Below are positions 24,201 to 34,400 of a stretch of 64,000 nucleotides of DNA, one piece after another (the stretch's first letter is position 1; each line of letters starts with the position of its first letter). A program made the translations under genes and the position numbers. Origin of the DNA: Daphnia carinata (lineage: Eukaryota > Arthropoda > Branchiopoda > Diplostraca > Daphniidae); the NCBI RefSeq assembly GCF_022539665.2, contig NC_081340.1, positions 2,976,001 through 3,040,000 of the forward strand, in the 5' to 3' direction. The notes beneath the pieces were generated by a model. That model was given only the letters and a program-made list of their open reading frames with translations, searched no databases and had not been told where the DNA came from.

Positions 24201-26423
24201 AAGAATGTCGAATACCAGGACGCTGAAAAAGGACACAACGATAGCAGTTCTGATGAGGAAGATGAAGTGAAAGATATCAAGAAGAATATTGGTGCTCGCT
24301 TTGGCGTCAAGCTCAAGAAACCCAAGATGTTCTCCAGCAACAAGATCGAGATTACGGGCAAGAACGACGCTGGTAACAACAGCAATACACTTCAACCGGA
24401 ATGGAAATTGCCAAGGGTCGATCTTCGTCGTGCGTCAAAATCATCCGACCAGGAGCTTAGCATCGAAGTCGATTTGGATGGAATAAGTGAGCAGCAAAAA
24501 CTGGAACAATTGTCGCCATCAGAACGTGCTGAAGCGATTAGACGCGATTCCAAGGCAAGCGCAGGGATTCGATTACACTCACCGAGTTACATCAGTTTAA
24601 TGCCAAGCCCGCGTTCCAAGAAACCAACGCTCGAAATGCTGGATGTTGATTCTTCTCCCAAACTACTCTCCGTTACCCGATTAGATCCAACTCCTCCCAT
24701 CGAGAGCTCTGTCAGGACGCAACAGCCATTGTATGGTAATATGGAATTGACCACCACCTTGACGGGACCCCAAGTCTCGGCCAGCCAGGTTCCCTCGTCG
24801 GTTATCATGGCTTCAGACGCTGTCAAACTGAAACGCGGTCCACCCACCCCCGCCAGACGATTTATCGTACCATTTGAACCGAACTCCGCCGTTTTGCATG
24901 TCTCTCAACCTATAATTACTTCAGACGTAACAGGTAAAAAAAAAATAATATTTTCGTAAGTTATATCTTAATGGTTAATTTATCGTAATATCTTTTATAT
25001 AGTCGAAGGTGGATTTTCAACGATGATATCTGATCATTTTCCTGGGGAAGTAGAAGTTGGCATTTCCCAGCCTCCTTTTATCTCTGGCAATAATCAACAA
25101 GCTTCAGATACTGACATCTCTATCACAACGTCAACTGGCTCTGACACGTTGGTCATCAACTGTCCTGCCCAGCCGTCTGGCCAACAAGAAGCCCACAATC
25201 GCAAAGCTTCTTCACTTGGAGATTTGACTCGCATTCCAACTTCGGGAAGCGAGGATGGATCGCTTGAGAGGACTGTCTCCCTCGATTTCAAGCCAGTTTC
25301 CACATTGGCTGGTAACTCTTCGCGAGCTATTTACAACCTCGCCGTCCAAGATTTAAGCCGTGTCGGCGAGGACAGTGATGAAGACTACAATTTGAATCGC
25401 AAACGTCCCGTTTCTGAACAAGGTAGCATCGACAGTGAGGTAACTGTTATCACGGCGGATGAAGCAGACACACACAGGTTGCTGCCCACTGCCAGCGTAT
25501 CGGGTGGGAATCGCACATACCTGACCGTGAACACTGACAACGAGTGTGACAATGTCAGCCATCGGCCATTAAGCGGCGACATGGCTGAAGCTTTGTGGTT
25601 CGGCAGCACCAGCATCCAGACAGTAGAAAGTGTCCAGACAACGATGTCTTACACTCAAATGGAAGAATCCATCAGCACTGACGTGACCCTGACCACCACC
25701 AGTTTAGGTACCAGCCCTTCCGAAACCAGTTCTAGTTCTAGCTCGGAAGGAAGTCCTTTTTCACCCGCCAGTCCAGAACCCAGTGGTGAGAATACACCGA
25801 ATTTAGTGGAACATTCTTCCCAAGTGAGTCATTTACTTTTAGTAATCGGTCTCACTCTTCAGTGGGCTTTGAGAACAAACAACAAAAAATAGTTACATTT
25901 GTTTTTTTGACGATAGATCGAGAATGGCAGGACGCCACAATATCATCCCGAAATGACTGAGCTCGCTCCAGGGGAATTGGGATACAGCGACGCTCGCACA
26001 ATCACTTTGGAGATGACGTCGCTTTCAGATGATTCACAGCCACAACCATTGACAGATTTGAATCCAAGTGCAGGCAATTTTGCGGCTGTTCGTAATCGCT
26101 TTGAGCAACTGAGCGGCACCAGCCCGCTCAACGGAGCCGAAACCACTGGCTCACTAGGTCGCAATTCCGGTCGACTGAGCCAAACGCAAGGCACCGTGAT
26201 CAAACGGTTGAGCGGCAACTTTGAGGAATTGCCGCCATCCTCTGTCAATGTACTACAAAAGTCGTTCATGCAGCATATAGCGCCTGAACTAAGCGAAGGT
26301 GCCCTCTCCCGCACAGTCATCATCTCCAGCCTGACACTGGAGCGGGCAGAACAGAACAGCGTTAGCCCTACGACTGGTCTTGGGCCCGAGTCACCCGTTC
26401 CCAACTTAGAGCCCCCTTGTTAA
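6053..26423 (+). CDS. Giant membrane-anchored AHNAK-like PDZ repeat protein
   Basis: Coding exons: 6053-6248, 9856-9942, 11617-11657, 12252-12341 (or from 12249), 12917-13061, 13134-13426, 13939 to about 17554, about 17593-24933, 25003-25823 and 25917-26423; all phases agree except at the 17.56-kb frame break. The product is about 4,378 aa. Residues 1-23 look like a signal peptide, then comes an ectodomain of about 9 residues with one Cys, a membrane segment at about 33-57, and basic residues YYRR. A PDZ domain spans about 142-223 with a canonical GLGF loop at 154-157. The rest is AHNAK/periaxin-type sequence: recurrent MPKF/MPKL motifs, alternating Val/Asp/Pro strands and acidic SDSEDE clusters. 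A coiled coil is likely near 23500-23620, and the tail is Ser/Thr-rich. Known AHNAK proteins are cortical scaffolds; a scaffold role here is inference. Vertebrate AHNAK has no membrane exon, so the family name describes the PDZ and repeats only. Confidence 0.85.
9020..9115 (-). other. Candidate orphan exon inside intron 1 (antisense)
   Basis: On the minus strand a strong acceptor (pyrimidine-rich, ending tatcgcag) and a consensus donor (gtgagt) bracket 96 bp. Only one frame is open, with phase 1 at both ends. It would encode about 31 residues including YAVMDVRLRILDGIVFSID. I do not recognise the family with confidence, and no partner exon was found nearby. It may be an exon of a nested gene, a retained gene fragment, or chance. 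Confidence 0.25.
9494..9607 (+). other. Small hydrophobic ORF, doubtful
   Basis: An ATG at 9494 opens a 37-residue frame that is almost entirely a predicted membrane helix followed by KVYRGK. It lies about 250 bp before exon 2 of the AHNAK-like gene, so an alternative membrane-anchor first exon was considered. No donor in the required phase 1 was found, and the frame ends in a stop. Its coding status is unproven. Confidence 0.15.
9943..11616 (+). other. Intron 2 of the AHNAK-like gene
   Basis: It lies between the exon encoding the GFDNPCFE segment and the 41-bp exon at 11617. Contents are homopolymer tracts (poly-A near 10390, poly-A and poly-T near 10755-10826, poly-T near 11244-11263), with no supported gene. 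Confidence 0.6.
11658..12916 (+). other. Introns 3 and 4 with the exon at 12252-12341 between them
   Basis: Intron 3 (11658-12251) ends in a tandem acceptor, TAGCAG. Intron 4 (12342-12916) has a usual donor but a weak acceptor (ttatgaaag) just before the PDZ exon. Poly-A near 11820 and poly-T near 12600 are the only other features. Confidence 0.6.
12917..13426 (+). other. PDZ domain, encoded by two exons (12917-13061, 13134-13426)
   Basis: The first exon holds the beta-1/beta-2 region with the carboxylate-binding loop GLGF and the motif FIKDISNRGPA. The second continues GDRILNV and ends with the last strand VTMEL, after which a Ser/Thr-rich linker leads into the repeat region. The 72-bp intron splits the conserved PGDRIL motif at phase 1. 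PDZ domains bind C-terminal peptides of partner proteins; the ligand is unknown. Confidence 0.9.
13427..13938 (+). other. Intron before the giant repeat exon
   Basis: A 512-bp phase-0 intron from gtgaga to an aatatag acceptor. No coding or structured feature was recognised inside it. Confidence 0.7.
14467..17125 (+). repeat. Two-copy 1,335-bp coding duplication in the AHNAK-like gene
   Basis: Blocks at about 14467-15790 and 15793-17125 encode parallel strings of motifs in the same order, for example FHIKFPKFGG, AGFEFKMPKLSLKKK, PKFNMGK and IKMPKFGLPK or IKLPKFGLPK. The offset between matching positions is 1,335 bp at the start (14491 and 15826), middle (14701 and 16036) and end (15556 and 16891). 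The unit is therefore 445 codons with no net length change. Copies differ clearly in protein sequence, so the duplication is not recent. Confidence 0.85.
17555..17592 (+). other. Frame break in the giant exon
   Basis: The frame from 13939 stops at TGA 17578-17580, while the next long frame, one base back, is open from 17556 to 24959. Protein character is the same on both sides. A GT-AG segment from 17555 to 17592 (38 bp) would restore the frame, but every other short intron in this window is at least about 60 bp. A single missing base, or two extra bases in GCACAC, would also explain it. Without transcript data the site is unresolved. Confidence 0.7.
19100..23130 (+). repeat. Fourteen tandem 288-bp (96-aa) coding repeats
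   Basis: Repeat anchors of the form SDSEDENSKKGLKLGFKMP occur 14 times from about 19136 to about 22880, a mean spacing of 288 bp. Each unit carries, in order, an acidic serine cluster, a KKG-basic-FKMP core, LSMGGK or a variant, a Val/Leu/Pro strand region, SLPEADLS, and FGSHFKMPTFS. Units differ at many positions but keep their length closely. The acidic clusters fit the casein kinase 2 consensus; phosphorylation is inference. Confidence 0.9.
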
Positions 26424-28974
26424 AAGTCAATTCAATGAAAAAGGCGCGCCCACAGCTTTATTCCGTATCAGAGCATTAAATGATTCGCAATTGAGTATCA
26501 GACTACTAAATTTTATTATTTTTTTTTTTACATTCCCGTGTGTCTTTTAAATCTTTACTTATAGTATATTTGCTTGTAATAATTTTTAAACGCAGCGCAA
26601 AGAGAAGAAACGGCGAGAAAACTCAACCAAGATCAAAATTCGAGGGCGAACCTCGCCCAGTGAATTAGACATACATGCTTAACTGTATGTTTCTATATAT
26701 ATGCACGATTTCAACTAATATTTTGTTTTTCTCGAAAAATCGCTGTTTTGTCGTCTCTTTTTCATAAAGCAAAATTATGTTTATTTCATCACGAGAGATT
26801 CTCTCATCGTCATATCTTCGTGTAACAATGTATGTCGCGATTGCTACCTTTTCTTTTTCGACAATTTATCCTACAACTAATCGATCCTTCCTATTTCATT
26901 CCAGTACCGTTGAAAACGTCTTCAGTTATGTCTAAACCGCTCAGCAATTGCATGTTTGGGCGATTAAGATTTCATTTGCGCCGCCTGGATTCCTTTCTCC
27001 AGCTTTATTCTTTTCACTTCCTGGGGTTTTATTACGATAACCTAATAGTGTTTAAGTTGCTCAAAAAACCAAAAAAAAAAAAGGAGAAAAGGAATTCGTT
27101 AAGCAATGGTTTTTGCGTAAAGTTGAAAAGGAAGGAACCTCTGATGGAAGGAATACTAATTTCCACGATCCATTTTCCCCAAAATTTAATCGAAAAATAA
27201 AAACAAAAAAATGAATAAACAAAACAAAAAACAAAACAAAAAAGAAAATCACAATAATAATCTGATTGTCCATCAACGACATTTTAACCGACTAGTTTAA
27301 GAACGAGAGTTTGTATATATACATAAGGAAACATAAGGAATTAACGGCGTTTGTTTTGAGACTTTTACATTCTAGTTTTCTGTCGATAAAGTCTGTGTAT
27401 AAATGCGTCCAGATTCATTTATGGATACATATTTAACTTTATAACAATATTTTATGCACCCAAACTTTACTTATTTGCTACCCCATTTTATTTGAACGTG
27501 CATGTGCAGTAGCAGACTTGGCGAACGTGGTCTCTTCCCATCGCGATTCGTCGATATGATAAAGCCATGTACCCTTTTCTGTAGACTATCAAGTATACAC
27601 CGCATTTTAAACATCTGTGACATCTGTTATCCATATTATCAATACACTCTGTTTTGAATATATAATATGCACATCAGTTTCAAACCGTCCACTGGCCGAA
27701 GTTTTTTTTTTCTTCACCAATATCTATCTGCGTTATAATAGAATTGCCATATCGCAGGCTACTGCCAGCACAGCATGTACTGTTGAGCGATGGTACCGGA
27801 TTCTGATTCCAAAGTGTACTGCTGAAAGTATTGTACGTGAACTTTAATGAACTACATTCCGGAATAAATTATGTAAGGAATGTACTAGGCCCCGAAATTT
27901 GTTAATAGAACCTTTGGTGATTCAAAATTAGGTGCATGAAAGTCTAAAAATGTATCGTTGATTTGAATAGTTTTTAACAGTTGTCAGCCTTCCGGAGGAA
28001 TACTAGTTTCAGTAAGTTATGCCATTGGCTACACGACGAAAAAAGCCTTTTTTTTTCATTGGTTGAAAGATCATTGGAGAAAGACTGAAGTCTAGTATCT
28101 TGTTTTTGGTGCTTTAATTGAGGCGTAAGTTTTTTTAATCAGGTTTTTGAATTAAACTGGTACGTGTTGTTGCGGCTTTATCTTTGTTTAATTCTGGGGG
28201 AAAAGAGATATTGGAAGTCTGGGTATCAAGTCTAAACATTTTTGTTTCTCGTTTTTTTTTTGAGACTTCTGTGGCGCACGTTACATATAGCGGGCCACGA
28301 TTCAAATATGCAAATGCAGAAGCGCAACATTACTAATCTCCCTAGTTTCATGTCGAGAAGCACCGCCCACAGCGATAAGAAATTCCAAGATATGATTAAT
28401 CGAAAATAATGGGAGTTAGCTCCTCCCATAGTAGACCAACCACTTTCCCCGATTGAACTTTCTGTCTACAGCTAAAACCAAATTTATCTTCATCTAAGCC
28501 CGCTGGGTTGGTGTCAAAAATCTTACAGAAATTACTTTAGGCCTTAAATAATAATAAGAATAGCCTGCATTAGGACGAACATGAGCAGGATCGATTTCAA
28601 CTCGTAGTATTCATTAAAAAAATTGTAATCTATAGAAATGCACTATCTGTTTATTACCACACTAGCTACGCCTCAGCGGGATCTAATCTTAACATGAAAT
28701 AAACGAAAACGATTTTGTATTTTGAAGCAAAAAAGAATTTTTATTTAATGCAGATCTAGAATTGTGATAGATTTCTGAGTTACAAAACCCTTGATGCCTT
28801 CTTTATCAAAATAATCAAGTAAACAACAATGAGCTGAATTTTTTCTAACGGCAAATCACTGTCAGGTTTATAAAAAAACAAATCTGACATTAGTCTATTA
28901 CACAAGCAGCCATCACAGTTAATTATTCAATAACTATAATTTTTAAGAATTCAACTACCAACACATATAATGGA
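26424..28974. other. 3' UTR of the AHNAK-like gene and intergenic DNA
   Basis: After the stop at 26421-26423 the sequence is AT-rich. Possible plus-strand poly-A signals are ATTAAA near 26475 and AATAAA at 27196, 27214 and 27863; which is used cannot be told. On the minus strand, AATAAA (TTTATT at 28739-28744) lies about 230 bp beyond the stop of the next gene and is a good candidate for its signal. No further gene is seen. Confidence 0.5.
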
Positions 28975-31785
28975 TCACGAATTGAAAACGGATGGGCAAC
29001 GTAGATCCATTGGCGTATTGGCAATAAAATTGCTGCTCGCTAGTTTGCACGCTAAACATTTCACACCGATGCGACTGTCAATCCATATGCTACAATCGAT
29101 CGATCGAAATCGTTGGTCAGGTAATGTTGCATACATGTTCTCCGAATGTCCGAGTTCTTGAACGTTCTTCATATGCAAATCAGTAACTCTGTTTGACAAA
29201 AATTCGATTCCATCACAGACCGTATGTCCGCCGTTCAGAGCATCTAGAATCGAAGCGGCTTCAGAATAATTAAAACTATAGCTGGCCTCCTTAAATATTA
29301 GAGATCCTTTTTGGACACACTGTCCAAGCACTTCGAGGTAATATTGAAGACTAGAATCAACAACGAGCCGTGACAAGTGAGTCGGATAGCCGTGATTTGG
29401 AACTCGATAAAATGCGACAGACTGACGAATTTCTACCCATTCGCTGCCACATTCGTCTTTCATCGAAACAGTAAGCAAGCCCTTGGCCCGGGCAAGATTC
29501 TGTAGTTCAGCTGAGTAGACTAAATACAGTGAAATGAAAATTTTTTGAAAATGAGAAAAACCAAAAGCACTTTCAAGTTGAATACCTTTTAATGGAGATA
29601 TTGGATCAAGTCTCGGTAGCCGTCTTTCTTCTACCATGCCGAAAGCTTGATTGGCTTCAACAATTCTACTATGTCCTACGTCTCGGGGAGATGGTGCTCT
29701 TTCGGTATGTTCTCTGTGAAGAAGGCGGCGTTTTCGACTAGTGGTCGAAGAAATTAAATTGTTTTGTTAAGTCTTACGGTTGTGATAAATAGGTGATGAA
29801 AAGCCCTTACTGATTTATGGTGGTTGTTGAAGGGACCTTTGGCTTGCTAGTTGAAATATGGGGAGACTCCTCAGAATTTCTTAACGAACTATCTTCATCC
29901 TGCCATACGAGAAACCGGTGTAAGCATTTGTTAGTTTGTGCTTGAGCACTTGAAACTAAAAATCTAACCATGACTAAATTTTGTGGCCGATTTGAACATT
30001 CTAAAGGCTCGTCTAGAAATTTGTCTCTAGGTGGACAATTGCTAAGTTGTTCTTCATCTTCAGATGCAGGTTCTAATTTTATGCGTCTCATCGTCGGTAT
30101 ATCTGCTTGGTTCTCTTCTAATAACGGGTCCTTTTCGGTCAAATTTTCAGACGGCAACTGCGGAGATCTTTTAAGAACTTCGTCACATCCAACTTGTACG
30201 AATTCTGCATCAAGCTGACACTTTGAAGTGCTGGCTTGTGGGTCAGCATCTTCCTCGTTGCTTTCTGGCTGGAGGACGGCTGCCAGTTTCCGCTTCCGTG
30301 GATGCGGGGAGCACTAAACAAAACAATTCGTACAAGTTTATATAGATTTTATTTTCCTTTGTTGCCTTCTGCTTAAAGGTTTAACAGTCACAATGTACCC
30401 CAATTTCCTCGTGCACGTACAGACTACCAGAATTTCCTTAAAAGAACGCCTTTTACAGCCCACCCGTGGAATTACTGAGAGAAATTTTTCTCAAAAATTT
30501 TCGATTCGTTAGAAATCGAGTCATTGGAGAAGCATACAAATTCTGGATAAGTCAAAAGCGTACGTAACCTAGGCTACTAAATACATTTGCATATTGCACG
30601 CTGACTGATAGAAAATAGGCTACTTTATATAGATCAACTGATTATGAGGTCACATGGAAAAGTCAAATAAGATAAACTTTTTACTTCAGTTTGTGGAAAA
30701 AGCGGACATTAAACTCTAATGTAGGTGTTAGGCAAAGCTACGCATTCAACAACTAAATGATTTGCAGGAGTGAAAAAAAATGCGGAAAAAAGTAGTTTTA
30801 GTTACACTGATGATATTGTAGAATCTTCTAAAATTAGCTAACCATCCGTTGCTAGCTGCAAAATTGATAATTCCTAAATGTGCTGCGTAGTGTCTGGCTT
30901 GTTTTTGCAGCATGGGGCCTGTAATCCGGAGACCATTTGCTGCCTGCTGTTGGTACCTATGACCGTCGGAAGTTGGAGAATTGAGATCGTATAGATGTAT
31001 GTTTTCAAACAAAACATGTGTGAGTATTACTGTGGTATAATAATAAACGTTTTTATGACTTTAAGTAAACAGCTGTGTACAACAAGATTCGAGAATCCGC
31101 TAAACCTATTTAGCAAGCATATGTACGTCACGTGATTCGAGAAATTACGTTCAGAAGATAATAAAGACAGAAAGAATTTGCTATTTCTCAAACTAGCTAA
31201 ATTGAAAATCAAGATGGCTGGATAAATAATTTTTAAGGTTCACTTTACAATGCAAATGTTAACGAAATATTGACTTTATCAGTTTAGCTAAGCCAGCTTT
31301 CCAAAATGTTTATGTTTTTGCTAAAATATTAGGTGTAAAAAATAGTAAAAGGCAATTAATGAAATTTAAATAAAAAATTAAAACGGGTACCACTCGTGAA
31401 CAGAGCGGTTAATCTGTTCATTACGTGTGTGTCGGAAACGTTTCCGAGCCCCAATGGAAGGATTAATACGGCCCATCACCTCCCACTCACGAATGTACCT
31501 ATCCTTTTGAGTCAGCGTGTTGAGTATCTGCGTTTTCCCACAGCCAAATTGAGCAGCCAACTAAAATCAAGTCGACATTCTATTTTAGTTGCTTTGACGG
31601 TTACAAATTTATCAACAGGTTATCCCGTGAAAAAGAAGGATGAGGATGAAAATAAAAACCTGTCGCATGGATTTGCCCATCTGTCGCGCTTCGATTACTT
31701 TGATCCGTTCAGAGAGAGACAATCCGAGACGGGTTTTCGGTGCCGTCGGTGGAAGTGGCTGAGACTGCTGCTCCGGATCGGCCAT
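28975..31785 (-). CDS. CENP-B/Tigger-type DNA-binding protein without a DDE domain
   Basis: Six exons on the minus strand: 31785-31660, 31560-31391, 30956-30806, 30313-29811, 29737-29586 and 29519-28975. All have GT-AG borders and consistent phases, giving 548 aa. Residues about 18-75 form the first helix-turn-helix of pogo/Tigger transposases and CENP-B (LSLSERIKVIEARQ, then LAAQFGCGKTQI). Residues about 78-149 form the CENPB-type second one (NEQINRSVHEW, ITGPMLQKQA, ASNGWLANF). A basic PRKRK, a possible nuclear signal, follows. Tigger-type transposases normally continue into a DDE domain, but here about 400 residues follow that I do not recognise: an acidic linker, a basic segment SRKRRL, and a C-terminal region with Cys522, Cys525 and Cys542. 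The five introns and the lack of a catalytic domain suggest a host gene, perhaps a domesticated or chimeric transposon DNA-binding protein. Its function is unknown. The start at 31785 is the ATG nearest the domain; an upstream ATG would add a leucine run from a GGA repeat and is less likely. Confidence 0.75.
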
Positions 31786-34400
31786 CACGTACCACACCAA
31801 GTATTTATCACACCAAAACTCATGTGCTCTGGTCTCACGATTCACAGACACTATGAGCACGTTCTGCTGTTGTGTCCGGGCTACAAGAGAGTGGAGGGAA
31901 GCAAATGACTTGCAAAAGAGGTCCGAGTTAGAGCAGCCAGGAAAGACGGGGAGGAGGAGGAGGAGGAGGAGGAGCGGCAAGAGGGTTGAAAGAGTATATT
32001 AGCCTCAGGCTTGTTGGCTGAAGAAGAAGACGATGTGGCGCATATCTTGCAGTCCGTCCTACCTCAAGACTCAAGGTCTTTGAACTGAAATTCGAGTCCC
32101 CCCCCCCCCCTCCCCCCTCCTTTTTGGAAGTCGTCCGGAGCCGATGACGTTTCCAAGGTTTTTCAGTTTACACTAAACCATGTCCACATTAGAGGCTTTT
32201 TTTTTGTCTCTCTCGCAAACCCGAAAGTTGGTACACTGTTGGTAGCAGTCTAACAATATATGAGGTTGCCAAATCTCATTTAGATACGGAGACGAAAGCT
32301 TTAGGCAAAATTGACTTTATTTTGTTTTTCGCGGCTCCGTCTGCCGAGAGTAGAAAACGATTGGTCTGCAAGAAGACTGGTTGCGTCGCTGGATAAAAAC
32401 TTCATATATGGAACAGCTGGTTAGAAATGCGGTCCGACGGTGTGTTCCAGACTTGCAGTTGCTATCCGAATCGTTTTTATACACGTTCCTCTTCTCTTTC
32501 TAGTTCTTTGTATCCGCGTTTGGCTTTCACGGCGCCGGTCGTTTGATGCGAATGTATGAAAGGAAAAAAAAGAACACCCTTTTTTTTAAATTTTAAATGC
32601 GGAGTCGAGGAGTACACCGAAACCTTGATATTATAAGACTACTCAGGTGGAAAACGAAAAATTTTAATTAAATAAATAAAACAACGTAGGATTCTGTCAA
32701 AATTGTTAAGCACACCAAAGAAGAAAAAAGGGAAAAAAAGCCTCCGAGCGAACACTTTTGGTATTGGGTAGTGATTTTTGTTTTCGCGTCCTTTTGTTAC
32801 AAGTTTAGACCCTTGCAGCGTTAGTCGTCCAGACAAGGATTACAGATAACATTCTCGATGGTGTAATTCTGAACTAAAAGAAGGGACGGGAGAGAGAGAA
32901 GAAAGAATGGAAATGAAAGAGAGAGAGAGAGAAAGAGAGAGAAGGAGAGAGCGTGCATAGCCGCCTTGAGGGTAGCAACGGTCCGCAGCGTTATGTTGTG
33001 AGCGTTACATCACTGGTTGGTTCTGCTCCAACCAAAGAATAGTGAGCTCCATTGCGTCATGGCATATTCGGATCTATCCCTCTCTGTAACTCGTGACTGC
33101 CTTGTAGTTAGTACAATCTCCTGGCTATAATCGCTATACTTTTTACGTGAAAATCAAGTCGTTTGACTTCTTCGTTATAACATATTCTTATTTGGTCATG
33201 TTATTGCGAACATAAAGTCTGCGCACAGACACCATTCCGAAGAATGGCGTTTGCTAATGTTTGATAAAAAGTTTTTTTTTTCTTTTTCCAAAGCAGATGT
33301 CAGATTTGTCTAGGGTTATCTAAAAAAAAATTAATGAACTTTGTGTTGATTGACAACCAAAACGGGAAAAGAAAACAGTTTGCCTACTTCGTAAAATACA
33401 ATTAAACTATAGACAACAGACGAGAAACAGACTATTTAAATGTTTTTAAAATATGTCTTTAAAGTAATTGCCCTTTCGATAGTTTTGGTGTCATAGAGTC
33501 CACACTTGACGACCCAAAAATACCACGGTATTGTAAAATGAGGATCTTTTTTCCCCTTTATATTGCGACTAAGGCCTACCGAGAAGACAATGTCTTGAAG
33601 CAGGTAGAGAGCTCGTAAATTTTTCAGCTAAAAGAAACCAGACCTTAAACAGAATGATGATAGCCTCTGGCCATAATATCTGAATGTAACTGACTTTGAC
33701 CATGCTTTCTGTTTTTGGGCTAGCAACAAAATACTCTTGTTTGGACCTCTAGAACAGTTTTCAAAGTTTTGCTATTTTCTTTTTATCTATTTCGGTTTAT
33801 TTAATTGAACTACACTTACCGTGGATGATGTTAATTTTTGGATCTTTAAACTGCTTTTTAAATTGTATGGTACAAAATGTTACTGCTCACTTGCCGACAA
33901 TTACGTAAACAGTCGTTGTTTGCCTAAGTTGATTAGGCTTAGAGAGGGAGAAGTCACTTTTTCTGTCCCGCTTTACAATTTCGTAATCGGGTCAAGTGGG
34001 TCAAGCACAATTACGAGGAGTTGAAAGGTATTACGTTATACTAAAAGAAATGGTGAACTCCTAGATTAGGACAACACACTATGGCTGAAGACATTTTTCC
34101 CGATATGGAAACTGAAAGACATTCGGTATCCCTCTTTGCTGACGGGGCTAGTGTGCTACGTGTATGCCACCAACTCGCCAGTGGTATGCCGACAGACGGT
34201 TACATATTCCGATATACCTTTCGCGCCAGCGTCACACTTTTATTCTGTTTACTTTCAATTATTCGTTCTCTTGTATTGCATTCGTACGTTCGTATCTCCT
34301 GTATAATATTTGTGTTCAGATGTTGATTGGTATCTCCAAACCTTCTGTTCAAATCGTGGTTCCAACAGACAACAGATGGCGATAGGCTCTGGTTCATTTT
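31786..34400. other. Intergenic DNA with simple repeats
   Basis: It contains a GGA trinucleotide run (about 31948-31975), a C-rich tract (about 32099-32122), a GA-rich run (about 32910-32950) and AT-rich sequence. No frame has a recognisable domain. The part next to 31785 may include the 5' UTR and promoter of the CENP-B-type gene. Confidence 0.5.

Noticed and set aside
31786-31980. Upstream extension of the CENP-B-type protein starting with a leucine run
   Set aside because: The leucines come from a GGA/TCC repeat, and the ATG at 31785 sits just before the conserved domain. A longer start cannot be excluded but has no support.
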